Origin: SXXH01 sp041165735
Lineage (GTDB): Bacteria > Planctomycetota > UBA1135 > GCA-002686595
Length of the DNA stretch: 14,127 nucleotides
Assembly: GCA_046341775.1 (NCBI GenBank)
Contig: JBKDQQ010000021.1
Coordinates: forward strand, 1-14,127
Direction: 5' to 3'
A program made the translations under genes and the position numbers. This document shows, piece by piece, positions 1-7,610 of the stretch (position 1 is the stretch's first letter; each line of letters begins with the position of its first letter). The notes below the pieces were generated by a model. That model saw nothing but the letters and a program-made list of their open reading frames with translations, was not told the DNA's origin and searched no databases.

Positions 1-1074
1 GAGCATGCGCGCGAGTTCGCCTTCGAGGTCCTGCTTGGGCGTGGTCCCGTCCGGTCGTTCCTTCCAGACCGAACCCGACAGGTCGACGAGCACGGCCACG
101 CGCGTCGACAGGATCGGCAGTCCGGAGATGACCGCCGTGCCGGTGCCCGTGCGTTGCGCGGCGCGCGCCGGCTTGGCCTGCGGCGTCCAATCGGCGGGCA
201 AGTTGGCGGCCCACTGCTTCCACAGGTCGATCTTGTCCCCGAAGGCGACGCCGGACAACCGCTCGAGGGCGTCGGCCGCGCGCCACAGGTCGGCCGGATT
301 CGACTCGGACGCCAGCGCGTCGACCAGGCAGAGCGCCGCGTCGCGCGTGCCAAGCGCGGCGAGGTGGTCGATGCCGGCGGCGCGCACGCTGCGCTCCTTG
401 CGCGCGAGTCCCGCGCGCAGGAGCGGCAAGGCCGCCTCGCGCAGTTCCTGGGCCTGCAGCCACAGCGCGGCGCAAGCGACCGGCGCGGGACCTTCGGCCA
501 CCAGGCGCGCGGCGTCGGCGGGCAGTCGCGCGACGAGCCGCGCGTGGGCGACCAGCGCCGCCGCGCGCACCTCGAGATCGGGATCCTTGGCCGCCAGCCG
601 CTCGAGCGACTTGGCGAGCTTGTCGGCCTTGCCGGCGATGCCGCGCCGCTGGGCCAACTGCTCGACGGCGTGGCACGCGGCGAAGCGCGCCGATGCGTCC
701 TTGTGCGACAGCGCCGCGTCGAACGCGCCGGGTTCTACCGGAACCTCGAGTCGCGCGATGGCGCCGAGCGCGTGGCGCACCGTCCAGGCATCCGAGTCGC
801 CCAGGCCGCGCTTGCCGACCAGCGCCTCCACCACCGCCGGCGAGCGCGCCGAGCCCAGCGCGGCCTCGGCGGCGTCCTGCACGCGCGAGGACGGATCCTT
901 GAAGCCTTCGAGCACCAGGCCGAAGGCCTCGTCCGAACCCAGCCGTCCGAGTTCCTCGATCGCCTCCGCGCGCGCGCGGTCGTCCTTGTCGCGCAGGCGC
1001 GCCTGCAGCTCCTTCAAATCGGCGGCTTGCGCAGGCGCGCACAGGAGCAGCGCCAGCGCGGCCAAGGTCCGCAT
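1..1074 (-). CDS. Secreted HEAT-repeat protein with C-terminal VWA domain (3' end outside window)
   Basis: Reading leftward from ATG 1074 the frame is open to base 1 (358 residues, no stop), so the gene is cut by the window edge. The first 18 residues form a signal peptide (Met-Arg, a Leu/Ala-rich core, then a cleavage site like AQA-A). Residues about 20-300 are Ala/Leu-rich paired helices with recurring blocks such as SSRVQDAAEAAL and ERSVRAAGIDHLAALG, typical of HEAT-like scaffolds. From about residue 323 a VWA domain begins: VAVLVDLSGSVW, with D331, S333 and S335 as the MIDAS metal-binding DxSxS. The rest of the VWA fold is missing from view. The start codon overlaps the stop of the upstream nucleotidase gene (TGATG), so translation is probably coupled. 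I infer an exported protein-interaction scaffold; the ligand is unknown. The architecture is recurrent in Planctomycetota as I recall it, though I could not search. Confidence 0.85.
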   Translation of the reverse strand, partial: MRTLAALALLLCAPAQAADLKELQARLRDKDDRARAEAIEELGRLGSDEAFGLVLEGFKDPSSRVQDAAEAALGSARSPAVVEALVGKRGLGDSDAWTVRHALGAIARLEVPVEPGAFDAALSHKDASARFAACHAVEQLAQRRGIAGKADKLAKSLERLAAKDPDLEVRAAALVAHARLVARLPADAARLVAEGPAPVACAALWLQAQELREAALPLLRAGLARKERSVRAAGIDHLAALGTRDAALCLVDALASESNPADLWRAADALERLSGVAFGDKIDLWKQWAANLPADWTPQAKPARAAQRTGTGTAVISGLPILSTRVAVLVDLSGSVWKERPDGTTPKQDLEGELARML

Positions 1075-2585
1075 CAAGGCGCCACCTCGTAGCGATCGCC
1101 CGCGTCGGGCGCGAGCGAGCCGCGCGCCTTGATGCGCATCTCGAGCAGGTCGCGCAGCAGCAGCGGCTCGTCCACCCGGCCCGGACCGAGCGGCACCTTG
1201 TCGATGTACGCGTCGCCGCCGTCGGCCATGAAGGAGTGCATCGCCACGCGATAGGTCTTCGCGCGATCCAGCTCGGCTCCGCCGACGGTCGCGCCGAGGA
1301 AGACGTTGCCTTCGGCGCCGCGGCGCGCGCGCAGGATCGCCCCCGAGACCTCGATACCGGAGTGCGACTTGCCCTCGATGGCGCGTCGGAAGAGCTCGTG
1401 CAGCACGGCGCCTTCGATCGAGACCACCGTCACGTCGTTGTCGAACGGCAGGAACTCGTACAGGTCGCGCCTGGTCAGCTTGCCCGCCACCAGATCCGTG
1501 CGCAGGCCGCCGCGGTTCATGATGCCCACGTCGGCGCGCGTGTGTTCGCGCAAGCAGTCGGCCACGAGGTTGCCGGCCGCGCCGGAGACGAGCGGGTCCT
1601 TGCTGCGACCAAAGTGCCCGGCCGCCTCGCCCACGACGACCGACATGCGCTCGTCGCTCCTCGCCACGAGTTCGCGCAGCGCGGCCTCGACCTCGGCGAT
1701 CGGCTCCTTCGGCTCGGCGTCGAGGTCCTGCAGGCTGGCCCGCGCGGACACGACCTTGCGCGCTACGGGGTCGATGTCGACCTCCACGCGCCCGATGGCC
1801 GACAGCTTCGTCCCCGCCTGCACGATGAGGACCGAGCCTTCGCGCACGCCCTCCTTGAGGAAGGTGTGGCTGTGCCCGCCCACGATCAGCGGCAGGTCGG
1901 GGTGGGCCCGCGCCAGCAGCCGGTCCTCCTCCACGCCCTGGTGCGTGACGGGCAGGATCCAGTCGACCTTGCCTTCGAGCTCCTTGCGCGCGCGTCGCAA
2001 CGCCTCGGCGGGCTCCATGAAGACGATGGTGCGCGCGTCGGGGTGGGAGATCTCCGGCGTCACGGTGGTGACGATGCCGACGAGGGCGATCTTCAGCCCC
2101 GCGCGCTCCACGATGCGCCAGCCGGGCACCCACGCCACGCGCGCCTCCGCGCCCTTCTCGTACAAGTTGGCGGCGATGCCGGGCAGGCGCGCCTCGCGCA
2201 GGATCCGTTGCAGGTTCGGGATGCCGTGGTCGAAGTCGTGGTTGCCGACGCACATGGCGTCGTAGCCGACCATCGACAGCAACTTGAGGTACTCGAGCCC
2301 GGCGTCGATGGCCCCTTCGGGAGTGCCCGCGTACCAGTCGCCACCATCGAGCACGAGCAGCGCGTCGCCGCGCGCCGCGCGCTCGTCGCGCACCACCGCG
2401 GCAGCGCGGCCGATGCCGCCCACGAGCGGCGGATCCTGGCGGCGCATCCAGGTCGCCTTGCGCGGACCGCATTGGCCATGGCAATCGTTCGTGTGGAGCA
2501 CGAGCAACCGCGTGGTCTCGGCGGCGGGCGCCAGTGCGCCGAGGACGAGGAGGAAGGCGGCGGTCAGGTTGTGTCCGTGGAGCAT
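1074..2585 (-). CDS. Secreted UshA-like 5'-nucleotidase / metallophosphoesterase
   Basis: A 503-residue protein of the bifunctional UshA/5'-nucleotidase family, which hydrolyses nucleotides or related phosphoesters outside the cytoplasm. The N-terminal calcineurin-like domain carries the expected two-metal ligands in order: HTNDCHGQ (D34, H36), GGDWYAGTPEG (D83), GNHDFDHG (N115, H116), VTHQG (H215) and GGHSH (H238, H240). The C-terminal substrate-binding domain (about 315-490) shows MNRGGLRTD, LYEFLPFDN and ADGGDAY, matching 5_nucleotid_C. I chose ATG 2585 because it directly gives a signal peptide (MLHGHNLTAAFLLVLGALAPAA). A GTG at 2612 would add nine residues with no benefit. No clear ribosome binding site is visible for either. 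It lies 88 bases after the MuiA-like gene and its TGA overlaps the ATG of the HEAT/VWA gene, so the three probably share a transcript. The family is clear; the exact substrate is not. Confidence 0.93.
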   Translation of the reverse strand: MLHGHNLTAAFLLVLGALAPAAETTRLLVLHTNDCHGQCGPRKATWMRRQDPPLVGGIGRAAAVVRDERAARGDALLVLDGGDWYAGTPEGAIDAGLEYLKLLSMVGYDAMCVGNHDFDHGIPNLQRILREARLPGIAANLYEKGAEARVAWVPGWRIVERAGLKIALVGIVTTVTPEISHPDARTIVFMEPAEALRRARKELEGKVDWILPVTHQGVEEDRLLARAHPDLPLIVGGHSHTFLKEGVREGSVLIVQAGTKLSAIGRVEVDIDPVARKVVSARASLQDLDAEPKEPIAEVEAALRELVARSDERMSVVVGEAAGHFGRSKDPLVSGAAGNLVADCLREHTRADVGIMNRGGLRTDLVAGKLTRRDLYEFLPFDNDVTVVSIEGAVLHELFRRAIEGKSHSGIEVSGAILRARRGAEGNVFLGATVGGAELDRAKTYRVAMHSFMADGGDAYIDKVPLGPGRVDEPLLLRDLLEMRIKARGSLAPDAGDRYEVAP

Positions 2586-2673
2586 GCGTGCGGGCGGCGC
2601 TCGGCCGCCCACATGGTGACGCGCGCGCGGCGGAAACGGAAGCCGACCCGCGTGCGCTCCTCCGCTCCAAGCC

Positions 2674-4338
2674 TCAGCGCGGCACGACGACGGCGTCCTT
2701 GGGGTAGGAGACGGTCGTCTGCCACTTGACCTCGGAGGACTTGCCCTTGGCGGGCCGCAGGACCCAGGTGCGGATGCCCTGCTCCTCGAGGTCCTTCTTC
2801 CAGCGCGCGTCCTCGGACGGCTTGGGCTCCATGCGGCCGAACTCGACCACCACGCGCTCGTCGGTCGACAAGGGCAGGCCCTCGCGCACGACGACCGCGA
2901 CCGAGCCGTCCGGCTCGCGCGAGACGGCGCCGTTGTTCGTCACGACGATGCGCCACGCCTCGACCTTCGAGTTGCGCGACGAGAAGAAGCCCGGCCCCTT
3001 GGCGAGGTCCTCGGCTTGGCGGCGCTCGACCTTGATCGCGTCGTCGGCGCCGAGGTGCAGCGTGAACTCCTCGCCCGGCTGCACGGCCTCGATGCGCGCG
3101 CGCCCGAGCCAATCGCCGCCGAGGAACACGTTCGCCTCGCCGGGCAGCAAGGTCCAGGGCGAGCCGTTCTTTGTGCGGCCGCGCAACCACGCGGTCGTGT
3201 CGAGGCTGGGCGCCACGTGGCGCTCCGCGACCATCTCGAGCGAAGCCTCGCCGACGAGCACGGTGGTGGGTTCGGGACGCGATTGGATCGTCTCGCGTCG
3301 CGGCAGCACGTAGCGCACGCTCAAGCCTTGCGAGTCGATGGTCGCCATGGCGGCCTTGCGCGCGACGCGCGAGCCGTAGCGTCCAGCCTTGTCCTTGGAC
3401 TCGCCCGAGCCGGGAGCTCCCGCTTCCACTTCCGCGAGGGCATCGGAAGCCGGCGCCGGAGCGCCCGCGGCGAAGCCGCGCGAAAGGACCTCCTCCTGGA
3501 GCCCGAGCTTGACGGGCACCGGTTCGGGTCCTTGGGCGCCACGTTGGGGCTGCGCCGTGGACAAGGCGAGCTGCACGTCGCCCCAGTCCTCGCCGCTCTG
3601 CTGCCAAACGCGCGCGCGATAGGTCATGTCGACCTTCGCGAGGTCCTTGGCGGCGCGCAGGTCGTAGGCCGGCTGCCAGCCGCAAGCCCCCACGAGGTAC
3701 TCGAGATGCAGCACGTCCCCTGCGGCGTTGACGAGGTCGACGACCACGTCCTTCACGGGCACGCGCAGTTCGCGCGACAAGCCGCCGATCTCGCGCTCGA
3801 GCTCGGCGACGCGGGCGGCGCGCTCCTCCATGCTCCAGCCGAGCACGCGCAGCGCGCCGCGGTTCTCCACGAGCTTGCCCGAGAGCCAGGCGTAGTTCGT
3901 GGTCCAGGCGGCCTCGTTGACGCGCCCCTCTGCGACCTCGCCCCTGTGCGCCGACTCCTCCGCGCGCAGCAGCGAGCCGAGGTGCTCGCCCATCGCCCGC
4001 AGCACGGACGCCTCGTCCTCGGCCGCCTTCTGCTCCTTCTGCAGGGACTGCAGCTCTTTGCGCAGGCCTTCGACGCGTTCGTTGGCGCTCGTGGCGCGCT
4101 CCCTCGCGCGCACCTCTACGCCGACCACCTCGCCGTCGGACAAGCGCACGCGCACGTTGGTCTCGTCGACGGACGCGGGCAGGCCCTCCACGACCCACTT
4201 GCCGTCCTCGGCGACGGTGGCGACTCGGTGGACGAGCGCGCTGGAGGCGTACAAGGTCACGCCCTCGAGCTTGGTGGCGAGGGGCTTGGGATCGGCGACG
4301 AGGGCCAGCGCGAAGGCCGGCAGCAGGCACAGGCTCAT
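2674..4338 (-). CDS. Mucoidy inhibitor MuiA family / DUF4139 exported protein
   Basis: A 554-residue protein with the layout of the MuiA/DUF4139 family: a short hydrophobic leader (1-15), an N-terminal beta domain (DUF4140-like, about 20-80), a charged coiled coil (about 85-195) and a C-terminal DUF4139 domain (about 200-554). Family signatures seen are CGWQPAYDLRA (219-229), QQSGEDWGDVQLALSTAQP (246-264), YVLPRRETIQS (343-353) and LLPGEANVFLGGDWLG (397-412). Residues 285-335 are an Ala/Gly/Pro-rich linker. The frame extends back to 4470, but I start at ATG 4338: it opens directly onto the leader peptide and has GGAG at 4350-4347 with 8 bases of spacing. A perfect 9-bp inverted repeat ends exactly at that GGAG. 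The biochemical role of the family is unknown; the name comes from a mucoidy phenotype. Next to a nucleotidase and a HEAT/VWA protein, an envelope role is plausible. Confidence 0.9.
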   Translation of the reverse strand: MSLCLLPAFALALVADPKPLATKLEGVTLYASSALVHRVATVAEDGKWVVEGLPASVDETNVRVRLSDGEVVGVEVRARERATSANERVEGLRKELQSLQKEQKAAEDEASVLRAMGEHLGSLLRAEESAHRGEVAEGRVNEAAWTTNYAWLSGKLVENRGALRVLGWSMEERAARVAELEREIGGLSRELRVPVKDVVVDLVNAAGDVLHLEYLVGACGWQPAYDLRAAKDLAKVDMTYRARVWQQSGEDWGDVQLALSTAQPQRGAQGPEPVPVKLGLQEEVLSRGFAAGAPAPASDALAEVEAGAPGSGESKDKAGRYGSRVARKAAMATIDSQGLSVRYVLPRRETIQSRPEPTTVLVGEASLEMVAERHVAPSLDTTAWLRGRTKNGSPWTLLPGEANVFLGGDWLGRARIEAVQPGEEFTLHLGADDAIKVERRQAEDLAKGPGFFSSRNSKVEAWRIVVTNNGAVSREPDGSVAVVVREGLPLSTDERVVVEFGRMEPKPSEDARWKKDLEEQGIRTWVLRPAKGKSSEVKWQTTVSYPKDAVVVPR

Positions 4339-4346
4339 GGGATGAT

Positions 4347-4350
4347 CTCC
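4347..4350 (-). promoter_or_regulatory. Ribosome binding site deciding the start of the MuiA-like gene
   Basis: On the minus strand GGAG stands 8 bases before ATG 4338. No equally good site precedes the in-frame upstream start region, and the residues encoded between 4470 and 4338 are Arg/Pro/Gly-rich without a fold signature. Confidence 0.6.
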
Positions 4351-4380
4351 GGGACGCGGACGGCGGACGAGCCGCGTCCC
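4351..4380 (-). repeat. Perfect 9-bp inverted repeat abutting the MuiA-like ribosome binding site
   Basis: GGGACGCGG (4351-4359) and its exact reverse complement CCGCGTCCC (4372-4380) flank a 12-base spacer. In the minus-strand transcript the stem closes right at the GGAG of the MuiA-like gene. There is no T-run after it, so it is not a standard intrinsic terminator. It could be a translational control hairpin, a repressor site, or a transcript-end hairpin for the upstream radical SAM gene. Chance in GC-rich DNA is possible, but nine perfect pairs placed exactly at a ribosome binding site is suggestive. Confidence 0.5.
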
Positions 4381-4500
4381 CCAAGGATCGCGGCCGCGCG
4401 GCCCGGAAGCAACGCCGCCGAAGGGCGCAGTCTTGGACGAATCCCGTTTCGACTTGGGGCCCGCGGCCATCCGCGCCCCCCTCGCCCCGGCCCACCGGAC

Positions 4501-5991
4501 TCAGATCGAAGCTTCGTTGCCCGTCTCGATCGTGTCGAGGAAGCTGCGCCGGTTCTGCACGCCGGACTTGCCGAAGATCTGCCGCACGTTCTTCAAGCCG
4601 AGCTTGAAGTCGTCCAGCATCCCGTAGCCCGAGACCACCGCGTGCTGGTACCAGAGGAAGGACAGCAGCGTGAAGTCGAAGGCCTTGTTGCGCGGCAGGC
4701 GGATGAGCTGGCGCACGAGCGCCTCGCCGCCCGGCATGTAGACGGCCACGTTGAACAGCTTCTGCAGGTTGACGACCTCGCGCACGTCCTCGCGCTTCAT
4801 CATCGAGTCGTTCTGGATCGAGGGGCCGATGTCCTTCTGCTCGTCGACGCGCCCGAGCTGGAAGTCCTGCTGGCCGAGCACGGTCGAGCGGAACGGACGG
4901 TAGATCAGCACGGTGCAGCCGTTGGGCTTGATGCGCTTGTTGACGCGCGCCGTCTCGAACATGTCCTCCAGCGTCTCCGCCGGCGACCCCATGATGTTGT
5001 TCGTGCGGTAGGTGATCTTGTGCTTCCGCAGGAGTCGGGGGATCGTGTAGACGATGTCGTCGGTGTAGCCCTTCTTGTACACCTCGAGGCGCACCTTCTC
5101 GCTGCCCGACTCGAGGCCGAACTGCACGCTGACGCAGCCGGCCTTCTTGAGCGCGACGATGTCGCTCTCCTTGAGGTAGTTGATGTTGATGTTGCAGGCG
5201 AAGGGCAGGCCCACGCGCTTCGGCCACTTCTCGGCGAACTCCTCGATCCAGCCGCGCGTCATGTTCAAGGCGGCGTCGCCGAAGTTGACCATCTTGAAGT
5301 CGGGGTACCGCGCGAGGATGTCGTTCATCTCCTCGCACACGTAGTCGACCGACTTCTGGCGGTTGAACTTCTCGCCGCGCCGCCCGGAGACCCAGTCCTT
5401 CTTCATCAGGCCCACGCTGCAGTACGTGCAACTGTTCTGGCAGCCGCGCGACACGTGCACCTGCATGACGCGCTTGGCGCGCAGGAACGGGTACTTGTAG
5501 AACACGTCGACGTCGGGGAACGGCAACGAGTCTAGGTCCTGGATGACCGGCCGGATCGGGTTCTGGAACGGCTTGCCGTCCTTCAACACGCCGACGTTGG
5601 GGATGTCGTCGATCGGTCGCCCGGCGGCCCACGCCTCGACCAGGTCGATCACGGCGTACTCGGCCTCGCCCTTGACCGTGGCGTCGACCACGTCCTCGTG
5701 CAACAAGGGCTCGAGGTCGTGGCTCGGGTGCGGTCCGCCCATCACGACCTTGAGGTGCTTGAGCTCCTTCTTCCAGCGCCGGATGTAGCCGTAGGGCCAG
5801 GCCTCCTGGCCGGTCGTGGCGTAGATGCCGACCACGTCGGGCTGCCAGTCGAGCACCGCCTGCTCGAAGTCCTTCTCCTCGCTGTGCAGGAAGCAATCCG
5901 CGTGGTGCCCGTGCTTCTTGAGGATCGAGCTGAGGACCTTGATGCCCTCGAACTCGTGGCAGGTGGTGACGATGAAGGCGACGCGTGCCAC
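4501..5991 (-). CDS. B12-binding-type radical SAM protein (substrate unknown)
   Basis: A 496-residue enzyme of the class that pairs an N-terminal cobalamin-binding-like Rossmann domain with a radical SAM barrel. Residues 1-150 show the Rossmann-like fold (ARVAFIVTT start, KVVMGGPHPS at 81-90, KGEAEYAV at 107-114). The radical SAM cluster motif is C184, C188, C191 (RGCQNSCTYCS), followed by FGDAALN (237-243), the glycine-rich QFGLESGSEKV (290-300) and NIMGSPAET (332-340). The C-terminal 110 residues are an unassigned extension. I see no DxHxxG cobalamin-His motif, so any B12 would be bound without a histidine ligand, as is common in this class. The start is GTG, with a weak GGAAG 10 bases upstream. 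It is transcribed divergently from a second enzyme of the same class. Known reactions include methylations and ring rearrangements of lipids, tetrapyrroles or natural products; nothing here fixes the substrate. Confidence 0.9.
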   Translation of the reverse strand: MARVAFIVTTCHEFEGIKVLSSILKKHGHHADCFLHSEEKDFEQAVLDWQPDVVGIYATTGQEAWPYGYIRRWKKELKHLKVVMGGPHPSHDLEPLLHEDVVDATVKGEAEYAVIDLVEAWAAGRPIDDIPNVGVLKDGKPFQNPIRPVIQDLDSLPFPDVDVFYKYPFLRAKRVMQVHVSRGCQNSCTYCSVGLMKKDWVSGRRGEKFNRQKSVDYVCEEMNDILARYPDFKMVNFGDAALNMTRGWIEEFAEKWPKRVGLPFACNININYLKESDIVALKKAGCVSVQFGLESGSEKVRLEVYKKGYTDDIVYTIPRLLRKHKITYRTNNIMGSPAETLEDMFETARVNKRIKPNGCTVLIYRPFRSTVLGQQDFQLGRVDEQKDIGPSIQNDSMMKREDVREVVNLQKLFNVAVYMPGGEALVRQLIRLPRNKAFDFTLLSFLWYQHAVVSGYGMLDDFKLGLKNVRQIFGKSGVQNRRSFLDTIETGNEASI

Positions 5992-6169
5992 GTTGGTGGA
6001 GCTTCCGGCGGAGGGACTCGAGGCGCTCGCGCCGGGGCGGCGCGACGCACAGAGCCTACACCGCGCCGGGCGCGGCGGGGAGATGAACGAATCGCCCGCG
6101 GGGACTGGCGCGGAGGAACGCGCGGCCGCGCCGATGCTCGGCTAGCATGGAGGGCCACAACGGAGCCCC
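5992..6169. promoter_or_regulatory. Divergent intergenic region between the two radical SAM genes
   Basis: This 178-base spacer must hold the 5' ends of both radical SAM genes. Rightward, TAGCAT (6143-6148) fits the TANNNT form of a -10 box and would give a leader of about 15 bases. GGAG (6162-6165) sits only 4 bases before ATG 6170. No matching -35 is visible. The TAGCAT lies inside a small inverted repeat, ATGCT (6134-6138) and AGCAT (6144-6148). Leftward, TAGGCT (complement of 6053-6058) is a weak -10 candidate about 60 bases before GTG 5991. The region is GC-rich, and these calls are tentative. Confidence 0.4.
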
Positions 6170-7579
6170 ATGGTCCGCACCCTGCGCACGGTCCTCGTCC
6201 AGACCTACCACCCCTACACGCAGTTCACCCACGTCCACCCGCTCGGGATCATGATGGTGGCGGCGGCGGCGCGCGAGGCGGGACATCGGGACATGCACAT
6301 CCTCGACATGAAGGTCGAGGGCTGGACCCCGTCGCAGGCCTGCGACGCCATCGAGAAGCTCGCGCCCGACGTCGTCGGCCTGTCGGCCATGACCTACGAG
6401 GCCGGTTGCATGCACGAGGTCGCTCGCGAGCTGAAGCGACGCATGCCGCGGGTGGTCGTCGCCTGCGGAGGGCCGCACCCCTCGGTCGCCGCGGACGACG
6501 TGCTGAAGGACGCGGCCATCGACTTCGTGGTGCGCGGCGAGGGCGAGCACTCCTTCACCGAGCTCCTGTCCGGCATCGCGGCCGGACGCGAGGACTGGAG
6601 CGCCTGCGAAGGCTTGTCGTGGCGCGGCGCGGACGGAGCGGCCGTCCACAACCCCGACCGCAGCCCGCCCAAGGACCTCGACGAGCTGCCCTTCCCGGCG
6701 TGGGACCTCGTCGACCACGCCAAGTACCACAAGGTGCCGCGCGGCGGAGTCATCTACGCGCACCCCGAGTTCGCCACGATGTTCAGCTCGCGCGCCTGCC
6801 CGTGGCGCTGCTCGTACTGCCACAACAGCTACGGCAAGCAGTTCCGCGAGCGCAGCGCGGCGCACGTGCTGGCGGAGATCGAGCTCCTGGTGGAGAAGCA
6901 CGGCGTGAAGGAGCTCGTCTTCATGGACGACATCTTCAACTTCCGCCCTGAACGCGCCAAGGCGATCGCGCAAGGCATCATCGACAAGGGCTGGAAGCTC
7001 GCCCTCACCTTCCCCAACGGCTTCCGCGGCGACATCCTCGACGAGGAGCTGGTCGTGCTGCTGAAGAAGGCCGGCATGTACCGCTGCATGGTCGCGGTCG
7101 AATCCGCCAGCCCGCGCCTGCAGAAGGTGATGAAGAAGAACCTCAAGGTCGACAAGGTGCGCTCCATCGTCGACTTCATCGCCGGCCAGGGAGTGATGGT
7201 GCACGGCGCCTTCATGCTCGGCTTCCCCTCCGAGACGGAGGAGGAGATGGAGGAGACCATCGAGTGGGCCGCGACCAGCGCCTTCCACACGGCGGCGTTC
7301 TTCCGCGTGATCCCCTTCAAGGGCACTGCGCTCTACGAGCAGATCCGCCACGCGGGCTACGAATTGCCGACCGATTGGTCGAAGTACGAACCGTACCAGG
7401 CCGAGATCAACCTGTCGGAGGTGCCCGAGTCGCGCATCTTCCAGTTGCGCAAGAAGGCCTACCGCCGCTTCTACCTCAACCCGCGGCGGCTGTGGCGCAT
7501 CTTCGAGCTGATCCCGCAGAAGACGCACATGCTGCCCTACCTCGCGCTGCTCTTCGCGCGCCGCGCGTACGCGCGCTGA
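6170..7579 (+). CDS. B12-binding-type radical SAM protein (second, divergent; substrate unknown)
   Basis: A 469-residue radical SAM enzyme. The N-terminal cobalamin-binding-like domain (about 1-150) has HPLGIMMVAAAAREAGH (23-39), LAPDVVGLSAMT (64-75), CGGPHPSVAADD (99-110) and VRGEGEHSF (121-129), the usual signature of the class. The SPASM-less radical SAM barrel begins at SRACPWRCSYCHNS, with cluster ligands C210, C214 and C217. It continues with VFMDDIFNF (250-258), VAVESASPRLQKVMKK (308-323) and MLGFPSETEEEM (349-360). The basic, aromatic C-terminus (YRRFYLNPRRLWRIFE, 431-446) resembles tails of BchE/Hpn-like class members. Its ATG has a close GGAG 4 bases upstream. The first radical SAM gene is divergent on the left; the flavin reductase gene follows 31 bases downstream and could supply electrons or be unrelated. 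The two radical SAM proteins share fold and motifs but only loose sequence identity, so they are paralogs of different function rather than a recent duplication. Confidence 0.92.
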   Translation: MVRTLRTVLVQTYHPYTQFTHVHPLGIMMVAAAAREAGHRDMHILDMKVEGWTPSQACDAIEKLAPDVVGLSAMTYEAGCMHEVARELKRRMPRVVVACGGPHPSVAADDVLKDAAIDFVVRGEGEHSFTELLSGIAAGREDWSACEGLSWRGADGAAVHNPDRSPPKDLDELPFPAWDLVDHAKYHKVPRGGVIYAHPEFATMFSSRACPWRCSYCHNSYGKQFRERSAAHVLAEIELLVEKHGVKELVFMDDIFNFRPERAKAIAQGIIDKGWKLALTFPNGFRGDILDEELVVLLKKAGMYRCMVAVESASPRLQKVMKKNLKVDKVRSIVDFIAGQGVMVHGAFMLGFPSETEEEMEETIEWAATSAFHTAAFFRVIPFKGTALYEQIRHAGYELPTDWSKYEPYQAEINLSEVPESRIFQLRKKAYRRFYLNPRRLWRIFELIPQKTHMLPYLALLFARRAYAR

Positions 7580-7610
7580 CGGAAGCCGCGACGGGCGCTA
7601 GATTGCGCCC
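7576..7610 (+). promoter_or_regulatory. Candidate leaderless promoter with operator-like inverted repeat before the flavin reductase gene
   Basis: CTGACG (7576-7581, four of six bases match TTGACA), a 17-base spacer and TAGATT (7599-7604, four of six match TATAAT) are followed by only 6 bases before ATG 7611. That would place the transcript start at the start codon itself. TAGATT is also the exact loop between GGGCGC (7593-7598) and GCGCCC (7605-7610), a perfect 6-bp inverted repeat ending at the ATG. No ribosome binding site is visible, which fits leaderless translation. The -35 overlaps the stop codon of the preceding gene. Confidence 0.45.

Noticed and set aside
5..1132. Open frame of about 375 codons on the plus strand
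   Set aside because: Ser/Arg/Ala-rich product antisense to a minus-strand gene with signal peptide, HEAT-like repeats and a VWA metal site.
4392..4403. 12-base palindrome GGCCGCGCGGCC
   Set aside because: Pure G/C palindromes of this size arise easily in this base composition, and it has no placement relative to a promoter or start.
3016..5535. Open frame of about 840 codons on the plus strand
   Set aside because: Antisense shadow of the MuiA-like and radical SAM genes, both of which have strong family motifs on the minus strand.
2564..5896. Open frame of about 1110 codons on the minus strand
   Set aside because: Out-of-frame shadow of the same two genes; its product is Arg/Gly/Ala low-complexity.
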